Shown: positions 1-7,552 of the stretch, piece after piece
Numbering within the stretch: position 1 is the stretch's first letter
Layout of the letters: each line of letters begins with the position of its first letter
DNA from: Burkholderiales bacterium
GTDB taxonomy: Bacteria; Pseudomonadota; Gammaproteobacteria; Burkholderiales; SG8-41
Length of the DNA: 64,000 nt
Reading direction: 5' to 3'
Assembly (NCBI GenBank): GCA_030684405.1
Contig: JAUXYA010000012.1
Location: forward strand, 1 to 64,000
Translations under genes and position numbers: made by a program
Notes under the pieces: model-generated
Databases searched by the model: none
The model's input: only the letters and a program-made list of their open reading frames with translations
Told to the model about the DNA's origin: nothing

Positions 1-30
1 GCGGAGCAGAAGGGTGGGGATGAGGGAGAA
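1..30 (+). repeat. partial copy of a REP-like dispersed repeat
   Basis: The first 30 bases closely match 11175-11205 (both start GCGGAGCAGA and continue as a G-rich GGGTGAGGG-like run). In both copies an AATACTCAAT-like or AATACCTCAAT-like AT-rich tract follows. The copy is cut by the window edge, so its real extent is unknown. Positions 31-261 hold no supportable gene; the only other thing seen there is an AT-rich motif copy at 48-69. Confidence 0.5.
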
Positions 31-47
31 GTGTCGCGCAGTTACGT

Positions 48-69
48 AATACTCAATAAGTAGCTATTA
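48..69 (+). repeat. AT-rich dispersed motif (short copy)
   Basis: AATACTCAATAAG followed by TAGCTATTA. It resembles the fuller copy at 36187-36214 before mutM but lacks the central AAAACAAG stretch. It is one of several related AT-rich tracts in this otherwise GC-rich window. Confidence 0.35.
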
Positions 70-261
70 AGACAGTGAACCTAGCCCGCCCTCCCTCGCC
101 AATAAGCGCTTGCTGTCGCCGATAATTTACCCTTTTCCCTACTCTCGCTTTTTTATGGGAATTGTTTTCTCGCCCATTCAGTCGCCCGCCCAGTAAAACA
201 GCGCGGCTCGCAGCAATTCACTACGGCAGCGCTGTGGATTCCCCAACTGAACCTTTAAGCA

Positions 262-466
262 TTAAGTCGACGCCCGGGGTTTTCCCACACCGTGCAAATT
301 GTCGCGGTCTGACCGCTTAAATCCTATCAGGCCGGCAAGTCCCAAGAGACCAAGCCAGCCCCAATTCGTGTAGTCGTCCCAGTGGCGGGATTGGCCTGAG
401 CGTAAACCAGTGCTGGCGAGGTGATTACGCCCGCAGCCCGAGTGAAAACAATAAGTTATTTTTCAT
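262..466 (-). pseudogene. decayed small WGxxGxxG-CTERM-like protein gene
   Basis: Reading the minus strand, an ATG at 466 has an AGGAG-type ribosome site just upstream and opens a signal peptide (MKNNLLFSLGL). The reading must then shift twice, each time consistent with loss of one base. It continues as VITSPALVYAQANPATG, a typical signal-peptide end with an Ala-x-Ala-like cleavage site, and then as DDYTNWGWLGLLGLAG followed by LIGFKRSDRDN and a stop at 262. The last part matches the WGxxGxxG C-terminal sorting-type tail: a tryptophan/glycine hydrophobic helix followed by basic residues. The intact protein would have been about 67 residues, secreted or membrane bound, function unknown. The frameshifts could be real decay or sequencing errors; the order and spacing of the three parts make chance unlikely. 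Confidence 0.6.
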
Positions 467-700
467 TTGGATCTCCTAAGACTGTGAAATAGAAACGTTA
501 AATGCAACGCCTTTGAGGTGTCGTTTTCATCGAGTGAAATTGTCCCGTATCAGCGAACGGCCAGTATCTTGCGGCGTGTTCTGGTCATCTGTTCGTTTCC
601 CCACTAGAAAGACCAGAATTCTTAGCTATATGTGTAGCGGCATTCTGAGGTCCACCCTCACGATACCAACCGCGGGGTTGCCCGCAATTCTGCCCAACAT
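467..700. other. non-coding stretch, no gene seen
   Basis: Apart from the ribosome site of the small pseudogene to its left, I see no ORF with recognisable composition or family motifs, and no RNA gene. A short plus-strand ORF from 513 has no ribosome site and no recognisable sequence. The remnant of tRNA-Lys begins at 701. Confidence 0.4.
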
Positions 701-765
701 CAAAAAGCCGCGATGGCTGGGCTTCGTTCAAGTACGTAAACAGCATATTGGTAGGAGGTTCGAAC
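701..765 (-). repeat. remnant duplicate of tRNA-Lys 3' end and its terminator
   Basis: This stretch repeats the region at 1522-1585. A 16-base block (CCGCGATGGCTGGGCT) is identical at 708-723 and 1534-1549, and the tRNA 3' end (TGGTAGGAGGT on the plus strand) is identical at 749-759 and 1575-1585. Spacing between the blocks is similar. On the minus strand this copy reads GGTTCGAACC then TCCTACCA, i.e. a short T-arm-like piece plus acceptor end and CCA, with the rest of the tRNA missing. The hlyIII gene lies between the two copies. It may be the scar of a tandem tRNA duplication or of an element that used the tRNA 3' end. Confidence 0.6.
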
Positions 766-800
766 CAAACTGACATGCATGAGGTGTAAGCTCTATCGGC

Positions 801-1454
801 ATGCGATTGCCAAGTCACATTGACCGCGAAGAATTTGCCAACTCGCTGAGCCATAGCATCGGTTTGTTGGCGGCAATGGCTGCGGCGCCTCTGCTGATGT
901 GGGCTGCCGTGCCGGCCCAGCGCAGTACCGCGGGCATCATCGGTGTTTGCATATTCACCCTGACCATGGTGATGTTGTATGCCGCGTCTGTTTTGTGTCA
1001 TGCCCTGCCGCCGGGCCGCGCCCGGGAGGTTTTTCTGAAGCTGGACCACGGCCTGATTTATGTATTCATTGCGGGCACCTACACCCCGTTTGCTCTGGGC
1101 GTCGCACAGGATGCCGCGGGTTGGATGTTGTTCGGCCTTATCTGGGCGCTGGCTGCGCTTGGGTTCTTACTCAAGATGATCGGCAGGCTGAGCAGTCCCG
1201 TGGTTTCGACCGGTTCATACCTGCTGATTGGCTGGCTGGTGCTGGTGGCAGTTCATCCCCTGATCGGTAGTTTGACCGGCGCAGCGTTTCAATGGCTGGT
1301 GCTTGGCGGCATCATTTACACGATCGGCGTCGTGTTTTTTGTTGTCGGGGCAAAGCTGCGTTACGGTCACCTGGTCTGGCACTTGTTCGTGATGGCCGGC
1401 ACAACCTGCCATTTCCTCGCGGTTCTGTGGAGCGCGACGCCTGCGCGGATTTGA
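801..1454 (+). CDS. hemolysin III family membrane protein (PAQR-like)
   Basis: 217-residue polytopic membrane protein with about seven hydrophobic segments. It carries the family landmarks: an early acidic/asparagine/histidine cluster (EEFANSLSHSIG, residues 9-21), a Ser-x-x-x-His motif (SVLCHAL), LDHGLIYVFIAGTYTPF in the middle, and a C-terminal His-x3-His-like pattern (GHLVWH ... TCHFLAV). These His/Asp residues form the metal site in the PAQR/HlyIII superfamily. Bacterial members were named for cytolytic activity in Bacillus cereus, but most, including YqfA-type, have no proven hemolytic role. It stands alone, bracketed by tRNA-Lys and the tRNA remnant, with no operon partner. Family call is firm; physiological role is unknown. 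Confidence 0.88.
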   Translation: MRLPSHIDREEFANSLSHSIGLLAAMAAAPLLMWAAVPAQRSTAGIIGVCIFTLTMVMLYAASVLCHALPPGRAREVFLKLDHGLIYVFIAGTYTPFALGVAQDAAGWMLFGLIWALAALGFLLKMIGRLSSPVVSTGSYLLIGWLVLVAVHPLIGSLTGAAFQWLVLGGIIYTIGVVFFVVGAKLRYGHLVWHLFVMAGTTCHFLAVLWSATPARI

Positions 1455-1522
1455 TCTCCGCAGCATGCATCGGCAATTGCGTTACCAACCGCCAGACTGC
1501 CCGCTATCCCGTCGCAAAATGC

Positions 1523-1550
1523 AAAAAGCCCAACCGCGATGGCTGGGCTA
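1523..1550 (-). terminator. rho-independent terminator after tRNA-Lys
   Basis: On the minus strand AGCCCA and TGGGCT pair around a short interior (CCATCGCGG also contributes), directly followed by TTTTT. It lies about 25 bases beyond the CCA end of tRNA-Lys, the right place to end that transcript. A shortened version sits with the tRNA remnant at 701-723. Confidence 0.7.
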
Positions 1551-1574
1551 AGTGCAAGAAGCTCAAAACAAAAC

Positions 1575-1650
1575 TGGTAGGAGGTGCGAGATTCGAACTC
1601 GCGACCAACGGATTAAAAGTCCGCTGCTCTACCGGCTGAGCTAACCTCCC
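1575..1650 (-). tRNA. tRNA-Lys (anticodon TTT)
   Basis: 76 nt reading GGGAGGTTAGCTC at the 5' end and finishing ACCTCCTACCA, with the CCA encoded. The acceptor stem GGGAGGT/ACCTCCT pairs fully apart from one G-T. The anticodon arm is CGGAC TTTTAAT (loop) CCG with TTT at the decoding position, and the T arm is GCGAG TTCGAAT CTCGC. It lies just downstream of the transporter gene on the same strand. Confidence 0.96.
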
Positions 1651-1713
1651 AAAAAGGGGCGAATTTTAACCGTGCGGGGCATGGGGGTCAACCGCGACAA
1701 CGGGGCAAAATGC

Positions 1714-2841
1714 TCAGGCCTCCTGCATCATTCGCCAATACTGGTATTTCATGGTAGCTGCGGCACCGGCGACGATGGCGATAAAGGTCAGCATCGAGCC
1801 GATTGCGAGTGTGGACATGCCGGTGATTGCCTGCCCCACGGTGCAGCCCATCGCTAACACGCCGCCCACGCCCATCAGCACGCCGCCGGCCGCGTGGTTG
1901 GCAAAATCCTTCACGGAAACAAACCACTCGATGCGGAAGCTACGGGTCAGCAAAGCGTAAATAAAGGACCCGGCAATGACACCAGCGAGCGCCATTACGC
2001 CGAAATTGACCAAGGTGGTGTTGCCGGGACTCAGCAGGTAACGCACGGAGTCGCCCATCGGGCTGATGAAGGTGTAGGACTGCACCTGCACTCGGCTCGG
2101 CACCTGGGTTGCGAATTCGGCATATTCCTTCCACGCCTGACCCAGCGGGCCGCCGGTGAGGTACCAGCCGGCCAGTACCGCAAGTCCAACCGCAACGCCG
2201 CCGAGCAGGTTGTCGAAACTGCTGCGGAACTCGGAGGAACTGAAGACATAAACGAGCAGGCACAGTGCGAGCACCGCGCCGAGCACAGAGTTAAGGCCGC
2301 GCGAGGCTTCGAGGCCGAACACGCCGGAAACTACTGCCCCCAGTTCCTGTCCGTTCACGCCGTGGCGCGACAGGTCGATGGTGGTTGCAGACACCCAGGG
2401 ATGGAAGAAATTCTCGTAGAACGGCGTCCACAGCATCAGATAGGCCATGATCGACGCTATGGCAAGTACCACCACTGACTTCAGGTTGCCGCCCCCAACG
2501 CGTACCAGTGTCTTGTTGCCGCAGCCGCTGGCGAGCGTCATGCCGATGCCGAACAGCGCACCGCCGGCGAGGTAGCGCAGCCAGCCGAAATTCGCAGTAC
2601 GGTACGGCGGGAATGTATCGCTGGAGAGCTGAATCAGGCCACCAGCCTCGAGGCCTGCAACACCCGCGATTGCTACAGCCATAGCCAGCAGCCAGGCACG
2701 CATGCGGCCGCTGTCGCCCATGTTGACCCAGTCCGATACCGCGCCCATGGTGCAGAAGTTGGTCTTGTTGACGATCGCGCCCAGCACGGCGGCGATCACG
2801 AATACGGCGCCCAGCACCTGATGGTGTACGGTGAATTCCAT
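1714..2841 (-). CDS. YeeE/YedE (TsuA-type) thiosulfate/sulfur transporter
   Basis: 375-residue inner-membrane protein with roughly nine or more hydrophobic segments and the duplicated YeeE/YedE fold. The family cysteine motifs are present: NFCTMGA (Cys30), LASGCGNKTLVR (Cys107) and LAMGCTVGQAITG (Cys333). In characterised TsuA proteins such cysteines relay thiosulfate through the membrane. A strong AGGAGG-like ribosome site precedes the ATG. The usual partner, a small TusA/YeeD sulfurtransferase, is not next to it on either side. The upstream gene queC is 88 bases away and unrelated in function. The family is secure; thiosulfate as substrate is inference from TsuA, and other oxidised or persulfidic sulfur species are possible. 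Confidence 0.85.
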   Translation of the reverse strand: MEFTVHHQVLGAVFVIAAVLGAIVNKTNFCTMGAVSDWVNMGDSGRMRAWLLAMAVAIAGVAGLEAGGLIQLSSDTFPPYRTANFGWLRYLAGGALFGIGMTLASGCGNKTLVRVGGGNLKSVVVLAIASIMAYLMLWTPFYENFFHPWVSATTIDLSRHGVNGQELGAVVSGVFGLEASRGLNSVLGAVLALCLLVYVFSSSEFRSSFDNLLGGVAVGLAVLAGWYLTGGPLGQAWKEYAEFATQVPSRVQVQSYTFISPMGDSVRYLLSPGNTTLVNFGVMALAGVIAGSFIYALLTRSFRIEWFVSVKDFANHAAGGVLMGVGGVLAMGCTVGQAITGMSTLAIGSMLTFIAIVAGAAATMKYQYWRMMQEA

Positions 2842-2921
2842 GAACTCCTCCCTGTGTATCCGACCGTTGCAGGCACGGTCGCCATTGATTATTAAAAAAT
2901 TCTAATATACAACCGGAGGGG

Positions 2922-2949
2922 TAATATAACTACTTGTTTTTATTGATAT
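2922..2949 (-). repeat. AT-rich dispersed motif spanning the queC stop codon
   Basis: On the minus strand it reads ATCAATAAAAACAAGTAG then TTATATTAC, close to the copy before mutM at 36187-36214 (TCAATAAAAACAAGTACTTA). It encodes the last residues of QueC (NINKNK) and its stop, and lies upstream of the transporter gene in the same orientation relative to it as the mutM copy is to mutM. Confidence 0.55.
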
Positions 2950-3616
2950 TTTTATAGAGTGTGGGGTCAGCAATCCCGGCCTGCTCAAATCCCGCACGGC
3001 GTAGCCGGCAGGAATCGCAGGCGCCGCAGGCTGCGCCGACCTCATCCGCCTGATAACAGGACACGGTCAGCGCGTAGTCGACGCCGAGCGCAATGCCGCG
3101 ACGAATGATCTCCGCCTTGCTGAGATCGATGATCGGTGTGTGCAGTCGCAACGGGCTGCCCTCGACCGCGGCCTTGGTCGCAAGGTTGGCGAGGGTTTCG
3201 AAGGCGCGCATGTACTCCGGACGACAATCCGGATAACCCGAGTAATCCACCGCATTGGCACCGAACCAGATATGGCCCGCGCTGCGCACTTCAGCCTCGG
3301 CCAGGGCCACGGCGAGCATGATGGTATTGCGCGCCGGCACATAGGTCACGGGGATGCCCGGCTGCACACCGTCGACCGGCACTGCGATCGAACGATCGGT
3401 CAGTGCTGACCCGCCGATGCTGCCGAGGTCTATGCGCACGACCTTGTGCGAGGCCGCACCCAGCGCGCGCGCGACGCGTGCCGCGGCGTCGAGTTCCGCA
3501 CGATGGCGCTGGCCGTAGTCGATCGACAGGCAATGGCAGTCATGGTCCTCGCTGCGTGCGATCGCCAGCGTGGTCGCGGAATCGAGTCCGCCGGAGAGCA
3601 AGACAACGGATTTCAT
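2930..3616 (-). CDS. queC: 7-cyano-7-deazaguanine synthase QueC
   Basis: 228 residues, normal length. It converts 7-carboxy-7-deazaguanine (CDG) to preQ0 using ATP and ammonia, on the way to queuosine in tRNA. Seen directly: the N-terminal PP-loop SGGLDSAT (residues 8-15), [33 protein letters not shown], and the C-terminal zinc-binding cysteines in [18 protein letters not shown]. The final NINKNK residues come from an AT-rich repeat and look unlike the rest of the protein. queE, whose product makes the QueC substrate, is the next gene upstream on the same strand but 470 bases away across a repeat-rich spacer; queD and queF are not in the window. Confidence 0.96.
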   Translation of the reverse strand: MKSVVLLSGGLDSATTLAIARSEDHDCHCLSIDYGQRHRAELDAAARVARALGAASHKVVRIDLGSIGGSALTDRSIAVPVDGVQPGIPVTYVPARNTIMLAVALAEAEVRSAGHIWFGANAVDYSGYPDCRPEYMRAFETLANLATKAAVEGSPLRLHTPIIDLSKAEIIRRGIALGVDYALTVSCYQADEVGAACGACDSCRLRRAGFEQAGIADPTLYKNINKNK

Positions 3617-3682
3617 GGAATGCGTAATTAAGTAATCCGGTAATTATTGAAGATTACATAATTCAGTGACAAAGATACCGTC

Positions 3683-3792
3683 ATTCCGGACGCGCGTAGC
3701 GCGAACCGGAATCCAGTTTCGCTTCAATACAAAACCCCTGGACTCCTGCTTGCCCCCCAGGGGGACTTCCTTCGGGGCGCGCAGGAATGACG
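3683..3792. repeat. intergenic dispersed repeat, copy 1
   Basis: A non-coding element in the queC-queE spacer. It opens with an inverted repeat, ATTCCGG (3683-3689) and CCGGAAT (3706-3712), and contains GACTTCCTTCGGGGCGC at 3764-3780, which recurs exactly at 3966-3982. Composition and palindromes are typical of dispersed intergenic repeats of beta- and gammaproteobacteria. Other copies outside the window are expected but cannot be checked here. Confidence 0.6.
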
Positions 3793-3875
3793 GGGGCACA
3801 GTCCTCGTGTCACTTACATATGTAATTCTCAATAAGAACGCCTAACAAAACCACTTCTTGTGCGCCATACCCTTA

Positions 3876-4000
3876 GCCCCGGAAGCAGCCCGCAGGCCGG
3901 GTTCCGGGGACACAGTGGTTAATTGCGACGACTGACCCGGATTCCACTTCGTTACCACCCAAGGTGACTTCCTTCGGGGCGCACCCAGGCTACAGCCCCG
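3876..4000. repeat. intergenic dispersed repeat, copy 2
   Basis: Second, more diverged copy of the element at 3683-3792. The shared 17-base block GACTTCCTTCGGGGCGC (3966-3982) is exact, and GGATTCCA and GGGTTCCGGGG echo the CCGGAATCCA part of copy 1. The rest of the 470-base spacer (3617-4086) shows no gene. Confidence 0.5.
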
Positions 4001-4086
4001 GAATGTGCCCACCTTGAGGGTCGAGGAGAGTTTCATTTTGTCACGCGCTCTTAATCACTTCATTACCCAATCACTGAGTCACGCCC

Positions 4087-4773
4087 TCAACGCCCAGGCG
4101 TCTCCCCCCACAGCAGTTTATGCAACTGCAGTTGGAAACGCACCGGCAGGCCGTCGCGCAGAATCCACTCCGCGAGCTGCCGCGGCTCGAGGCGGCCATG
4201 CACCGGCGAGAACAGCACCGGGCACAGGCTGTCGAGGCGACGCGAGTGCAACTGCTCACGCGCCCATTCGTAATCGGCTTCGTCGCAGATCACGAACTTG
4301 ATCTCATCATGCGGCGTCAGGTGTTCAAGATTCGACCACAGGTTGCGCGCGGATTCACCAGAGCCGGGAGACTTGAGATCGAGGATTTTTGAAACGCGCG
4401 GATCAACACCCGACACATCGAGCGCACCACTGGTTTCCAGCGACACCGAATAACCGGCGTCAGCGAGACGGCGCATCAGCAGCAGCGCATGTTTCTGCGC
4501 CAAGGGTTCGCCGCCGGTCACAGTCACGCATTTCGCACCATGGCCGGCGACGCGTCCCAGGATGTCGTCGAGCGCCAGCGATTCACCGCCATGGAAGGCA
4601 TAGGCAGTGTCGCAGTAGCCGCAGCGCAGCGGGCAGCCGGTCAGGCGCACGAACACCGTGGGCAGGCCGACGCGGCTGGTTTCTCCCTGCAGCGAATGAA
4701 ATATCTCGGTGACGCGCAGGGTCGCGAGTCCTTCTGCGGATTCCGCGGCGCGGTCGGCAACGATGACAGTCAT
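4087..4773 (-). CDS. queE: 7-carboxy-7-deazaguanine synthase QueE
   Basis: Radical SAM enzyme of 228 residues that contracts 6-carboxytetrahydropterin to CDG, the second dedicated step toward preQ0/queuosine. The substrate motif EIFHSLQGET (residues 24-33) is followed by the cluster-binding CPLRCGYCDTAYAF, a Cys-x3-Cys-x2-Cys pattern, then VTVTGGEPLAQ for SAM binding and SLETSGA. It starts 15 bases after cpoB ends and is probably the tail of the tol-pal transcript, an arrangement common in proteobacteria. queC follows after the repeat-rich spacer. Confidence 0.96.
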   Translation of the reverse strand: MTVIVADRAAESAEGLATLRVTEIFHSLQGETSRVGLPTVFVRLTGCPLRCGYCDTAYAFHGGESLALDDILGRVAGHGAKCVTVTGGEPLAQKHALLLMRRLADAGYSVSLETSGALDVSGVDPRVSKILDLKSPGSGESARNLWSNLEHLTPHDEIKFVICDEADYEWAREQLHSRRLDSLCPVLFSPVHGRLEPRQLAEWILRDGLPVRFQLQLHKLLWGETPGR

Positions 4774-4788
4774 GGGGGCAAGAACGGG

Positions 4789-5613
4789 TCAGCGCAGGTT
4801 GCCGACGCGCCGGCGTGCTTTTTCCGCCGCTTCGGAGGACGGATATTTGGCAATCAGGCCGTCCATGGTCTTGCGCGCGGCCGCACTGTCGCCGGATTCC
4901 AGCTGCGAACTGGCGAGGTTGAGCAACGCATCGGGCACCGAAGTGCTGTCGGGATAACTGCTCAGCAGCTTCTGCTGGGTGGTGATCGCGTTTCTGAAAT
5001 CGCGCAGATTGAAGTACGAGTCACCGATCCAGTACTGGGCACGCGGCGCCAGCGTGCTTTTCGGATATTTGGCGATGAAAGCCTGGAAGGCGGCAATCGC
5101 CCCTGGGTAGTTGCCGCTGCGGCGCTGGCTCTGGGCCTGCTCGTAAGCCTCGCCTTCGTCGGCAGCGACCGGCGCGCCCGCAACAGCCTTCGCAGCCTCG
5201 CCCCCGGGCGTGGCACCGGTGGCGGATACCGCGCCCGCTGCTGCTCCGGGCTGTTCGAAGCGGCGCAGGCGCAGGTCGAGATCGACGTACATGTCGCGCT
5301 GGCGCTTGGCCACGCCGTCGATGTTGTTCCCGAGCACCTCTACCTGACCACGGAGATTGCGGATTTCCTCGCGCAGCTTCTCGATCTCGGATACCAGCGC
5401 CAGTACCGGCTGGTTCCTGGCATCCTCCTCGACCCGGGACAGGCGCGCTGCCATTGCTTCGGTCTGCTGGCGCAGCTCGTCGACGCGCTTCTGCTGCTCA
5501 GCGACCTGCTTGCGCGCGACGTCATCGTTGAGGAAGGCCGCGGCGGGCGATGCAGCGAGCACGCCGGCACAGAGCAGGCCGGCGCCGAAGGCAGCACGCA
5601 TCACGCGAACCAT
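4789..5613 (-). CDS. cpoB: cell division coordinator CpoB (YbgF), periplasmic
   Basis: 274 residues. A signal peptide (GAGLLCAGVLAASPAAAF) leads to an N-terminal coiled coil (about residues 30-115, rich in EQQKRVDELRQQ-type heptads). An Ala/Gly/Pro linker follows, then three TPR-like repeats (EAYEQAQSQRRSGNYPGAI onward, with GDSYFNLRDF and PDALLNLASSQ). In Escherichia coli CpoB sits in the periplasm and couples PBP1B peptidoglycan synthesis to Tol-driven outer membrane constriction. The gene directly follows pal, its standard place as last tol-pal gene. Confidence 0.93.
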   Translation of the reverse strand: MVRVMRAAFGAGLLCAGVLAASPAAAFLNDDVARKQVAEQQKRVDELRQQTEAMAARLSRVEEDARNQPVLALVSEIEKLREEIRNLRGQVEVLGNNIDGVAKRQRDMYVDLDLRLRRFEQPGAAAGAVSATGATPGGEAAKAVAGAPVAADEGEAYEQAQSQRRSGNYPGAIAAFQAFIAKYPKSTLAPRAQYWIGDSYFNLRDFRNAITTQQKLLSSYPDSTSVPDALLNLASSQLESGDSAAARKTMDGLIAKYPSSEAAEKARRRVGNLR

Positions 5614-5616
5614 GGA

Positions 5617-6177
5617 TCAGTCGTTGGGATAAACGATGTCAGCGCGGCGGTTTTCCGCCCAGCTCTGCTCGTCGCTGCCGGTGGCACGTGGCTTTTCCTC
5701 ACCGAAGCTCACGGTCTCGATCTGCTCGGACTGCGCCCCGAGCAGGGTCATCATCTGCTTCACGGCATCGGCGCGGCGTTGGCCCAGCGCGAGGTTGTAT
5801 TCGCGGCTGCCGCGCTCATCGGTATTTCCCTGTACGGTCACTTTCTGACCGCGGTTTTGCTGCAGGTATCGCGCATGCGCCTGCACCATCGGTTTGAACT
5901 CGTCGCGCACGACATTGCTGTCGAGTTCAAAAAAGACGCTGCGCTTCGACAGTATATTGGCGGGATCCTTCAGGGGGTTGCCACTCAGGGATTGGTCTGT
6001 CAGCGGCTTGGTTGCCGGTCCGGTGGTCTGGGTTTTCGGCTTCTGTGCCGGTACCGGCGTCGCGGCAATCGCGGCGCCGCGATCTTCGACGGCTGCGCCT
6101 TCCTGTTCCTGGGTGGGTGTACTGCTGCAGGCGGCCAGCAATGCGGCCATCATTACAACTGCGAGATATCGTTTCAT
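5617..6177 (-). CDS. pal: peptidoglycan-associated lipoprotein Pal
   Basis: 186 residues. A lipoprotein signal with lipobox LLAAC (acylated Cys17) is followed by an alkaline/threonine-rich linker and an OmpA-like domain from about residue 75. This domain contains VQGNTDERGSREYNLALGQRRADAV, the peptidoglycan-binding helix region whose Asp and Arg contact diaminopimelate. Pal anchors the outer membrane to the wall and is the outer-membrane end of the Tol-Pal system. It lies between tolB and cpoB, all on one strand with short gaps. Confidence 0.96.
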   Translation of the reverse strand: MKRYLAVVMMAALLAACSSTPTQEQEGAAVEDRGAAIAATPVPAQKPKTQTTGPATKPLTDQSLSGNPLKDPANILSKRSVFFELDSNVVRDEFKPMVQAHARYLQQNRGQKVTVQGNTDERGSREYNLALGQRRADAVKQMMTLLGAQSEQIETVSFGEEKPRATGSDEQSWAENRRADIVYPND

Positions 6178-6221
6178 TAATCAGCTCCTTGTCGACTGTA
6201 TGGTTTCGCTGGGATAGGTCA

Positions 6222-7550
6222 TTACTTGTTGACCACGGGACTCCATGCAGGTTCACGCACATCACCGGCATCGGCAGTGAAACGCTGCTTGACGCGACCG
6301 TCGCTGGAAACGGCGGCCAATATACCACGCCCCCTCACGCGGCTCGCGTAGAGGATCATCCTGCTGTTCGGTGCAAAACTCGGTGATTCGTCGACGCCGC
6401 CGTCGCTCAGGACCTGCACCTGGCGGCTCGCGAAATCCTGAACTGCGACGTTGAAGCGACCGCCGCTGCGCTGGATAAAAGTGAAGCTCTTGCCATCAGC
6501 ACTGTGACGCGGCGACACGTTATAAGTACCGTCAAAGGTCATCCGCTGCGCCGGGCCACCGCTGACCGGCATGCGGTAGATCTGAGGGCCGCCGCCACGG
6601 TCGGAGGTGAACAGGATCGACTGGCCATCGGGTGAAAAATTCGCCTCGGTGTCGATCGCTGCGCTCTGCGTCAGGCGCCGTGGCACGCCGCTGCCGTCGG
6701 CATTGATCAGGTAGATCTGCGAGTTGCCGTCGCGGGTCAGCGTCACTGCCAGTTGCCGGCCGTCCGGTGACCAGGCCGGCGCGCTGTTGCTGCCGCGGAA
6801 AGCTGCCACCGCCTGGCGGCTGCCGGAGAGCAGTGACTGCACATAAACCACCGGCTTCTTCTGCTCGAAGGACACATAGGCGAGGCGCGTGCCATCGGGC
6901 GACCAGGCCGGAGAGATGATCGGCTCGTTGGAACTGAGCACGCTCTGCGCGCCGTAACCGTCGGCATCTGCAACATGCAGTTCAAAGCGCGTACCGCGCT
7001 TGACGACATAGGTGATGCGGGTGGCAAACACGCCGGGCTCGCCGGTGAGTTTTTCGTAGATCACGTCGGCAATCTTGTGCGCGGTCAGCCGCAACTGGTT
7101 TTCTGAAGCGAAATAGACAAACCCGGCAATCTGAGTGCGCTTCGCAACATCCATCACCCGGAAGCGGATGTCATAACGGCCATCGGCCGTCTTGGCAACC
7201 GAACCGATGACCACCGCATCCGCGCCACGCGAACGCCATTGCTCGTAGTTCAACTGCTCGGGATCATGTGGCACTGGACTGATGCCGCCGGGGTCAACGG
7301 TGCGGAACAGGCCGCTGCGCGCAAGGTCAGCCTCGACCACCGGCGTGATGCGCTGGGCGAGCCCTTCCTCCGCGCGGAAGGGCACGATGGCGACGGGGAT
7401 CTGGCTGGCTCCGGCACCGGTGATCTCGATGGTCAGGGCGGCACGCGCGGCACCCGCCGCCAGCAGCAGGCCAAGCACGAGGATGCGCAGCAGTGAAATC
7501 GTCGAAACCATGGGAAACTGCATGTTGGCCTTATTTTGTGACATGGGCAT
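6222..7550 (-). CDS. tolB: Tol-Pal system periplasmic protein TolB
   Basis: About 442 residues: signal peptide (VSTISLLRILVLGLLLAAGAARA), an N-terminal TolB domain (IPVAIVPFRAEEG, LARSGLFRTVDP), then a six-bladed beta-propeller with repeated SPDGxxLAY-type blades (PAWSPDGTRLAYVS, PAWSPDGRQLAVTL, ANFSPDGQSILFTSDRGG). TolB binds Pal and hands it between peptidoglycan-bound and TolA-linked states. The ORF can open at a TTG at 7556 that overlaps the tolA stop; I list the first ATG, but the signal peptide could also begin at a later ATG. Confidence 0.94.
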   Translation of the reverse strand: MPMSQNKANMQFPMVSTISLLRILVLGLLLAAGAARAALTIEITGAGASQIPVAIVPFRAEEGLAQRITPVVEADLARSGLFRTVDPGGISPVPHDPEQLNYEQWRSRGADAVVIGSVAKTADGRYDIRFRVMDVAKRTQIAGFVYFASENQLRLTAHKIADVIYEKLTGEPGVFATRITYVVKRGTRFELHVADADGYGAQSVLSSNEPIISPAWSPDGTRLAYVSFEQKKPVVYVQSLLSGSRQAVAAFRGSNSAPAWSPDGRQLAVTLTRDGNSQIYLINADGSGVPRRLTQSAAIDTEANFSPDGQSILFTSDRGGGPQIYRMPVSGGPAQRMTFDGTYNVSPRHSADGKSFTFIQRSGGRFNVAVQDFASRQVQVLSDGGVDESPSFAPNSRMILYASRVRGRGILAAVSSDGRVKQRFTADAGDVREPAWSPVVNK

Positions 7551-7552
7551 GT

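Noticed and set aside
513-773. Short plus-strand ORF of 86 codons
   Set aside because: No ribosome site, no recognisable sequence, and it runs through the tRNA-Lys remnant.
3617-4086. preQ1 riboswitch or CRISPR in the queC-queE spacer
   Set aside because: No preQ1 aptamer-like core before queC is visible, and the two repeats are only two imperfect copies with unequal spacing, so neither call is supported.
4489-6180. Long plus-strand ORF (563 codons)
   Set aside because: It lies opposite queE, cpoB and pal, which have clear family motifs; the plus-strand protein has no recognisable domain and reflects GC-rich antisense openness.
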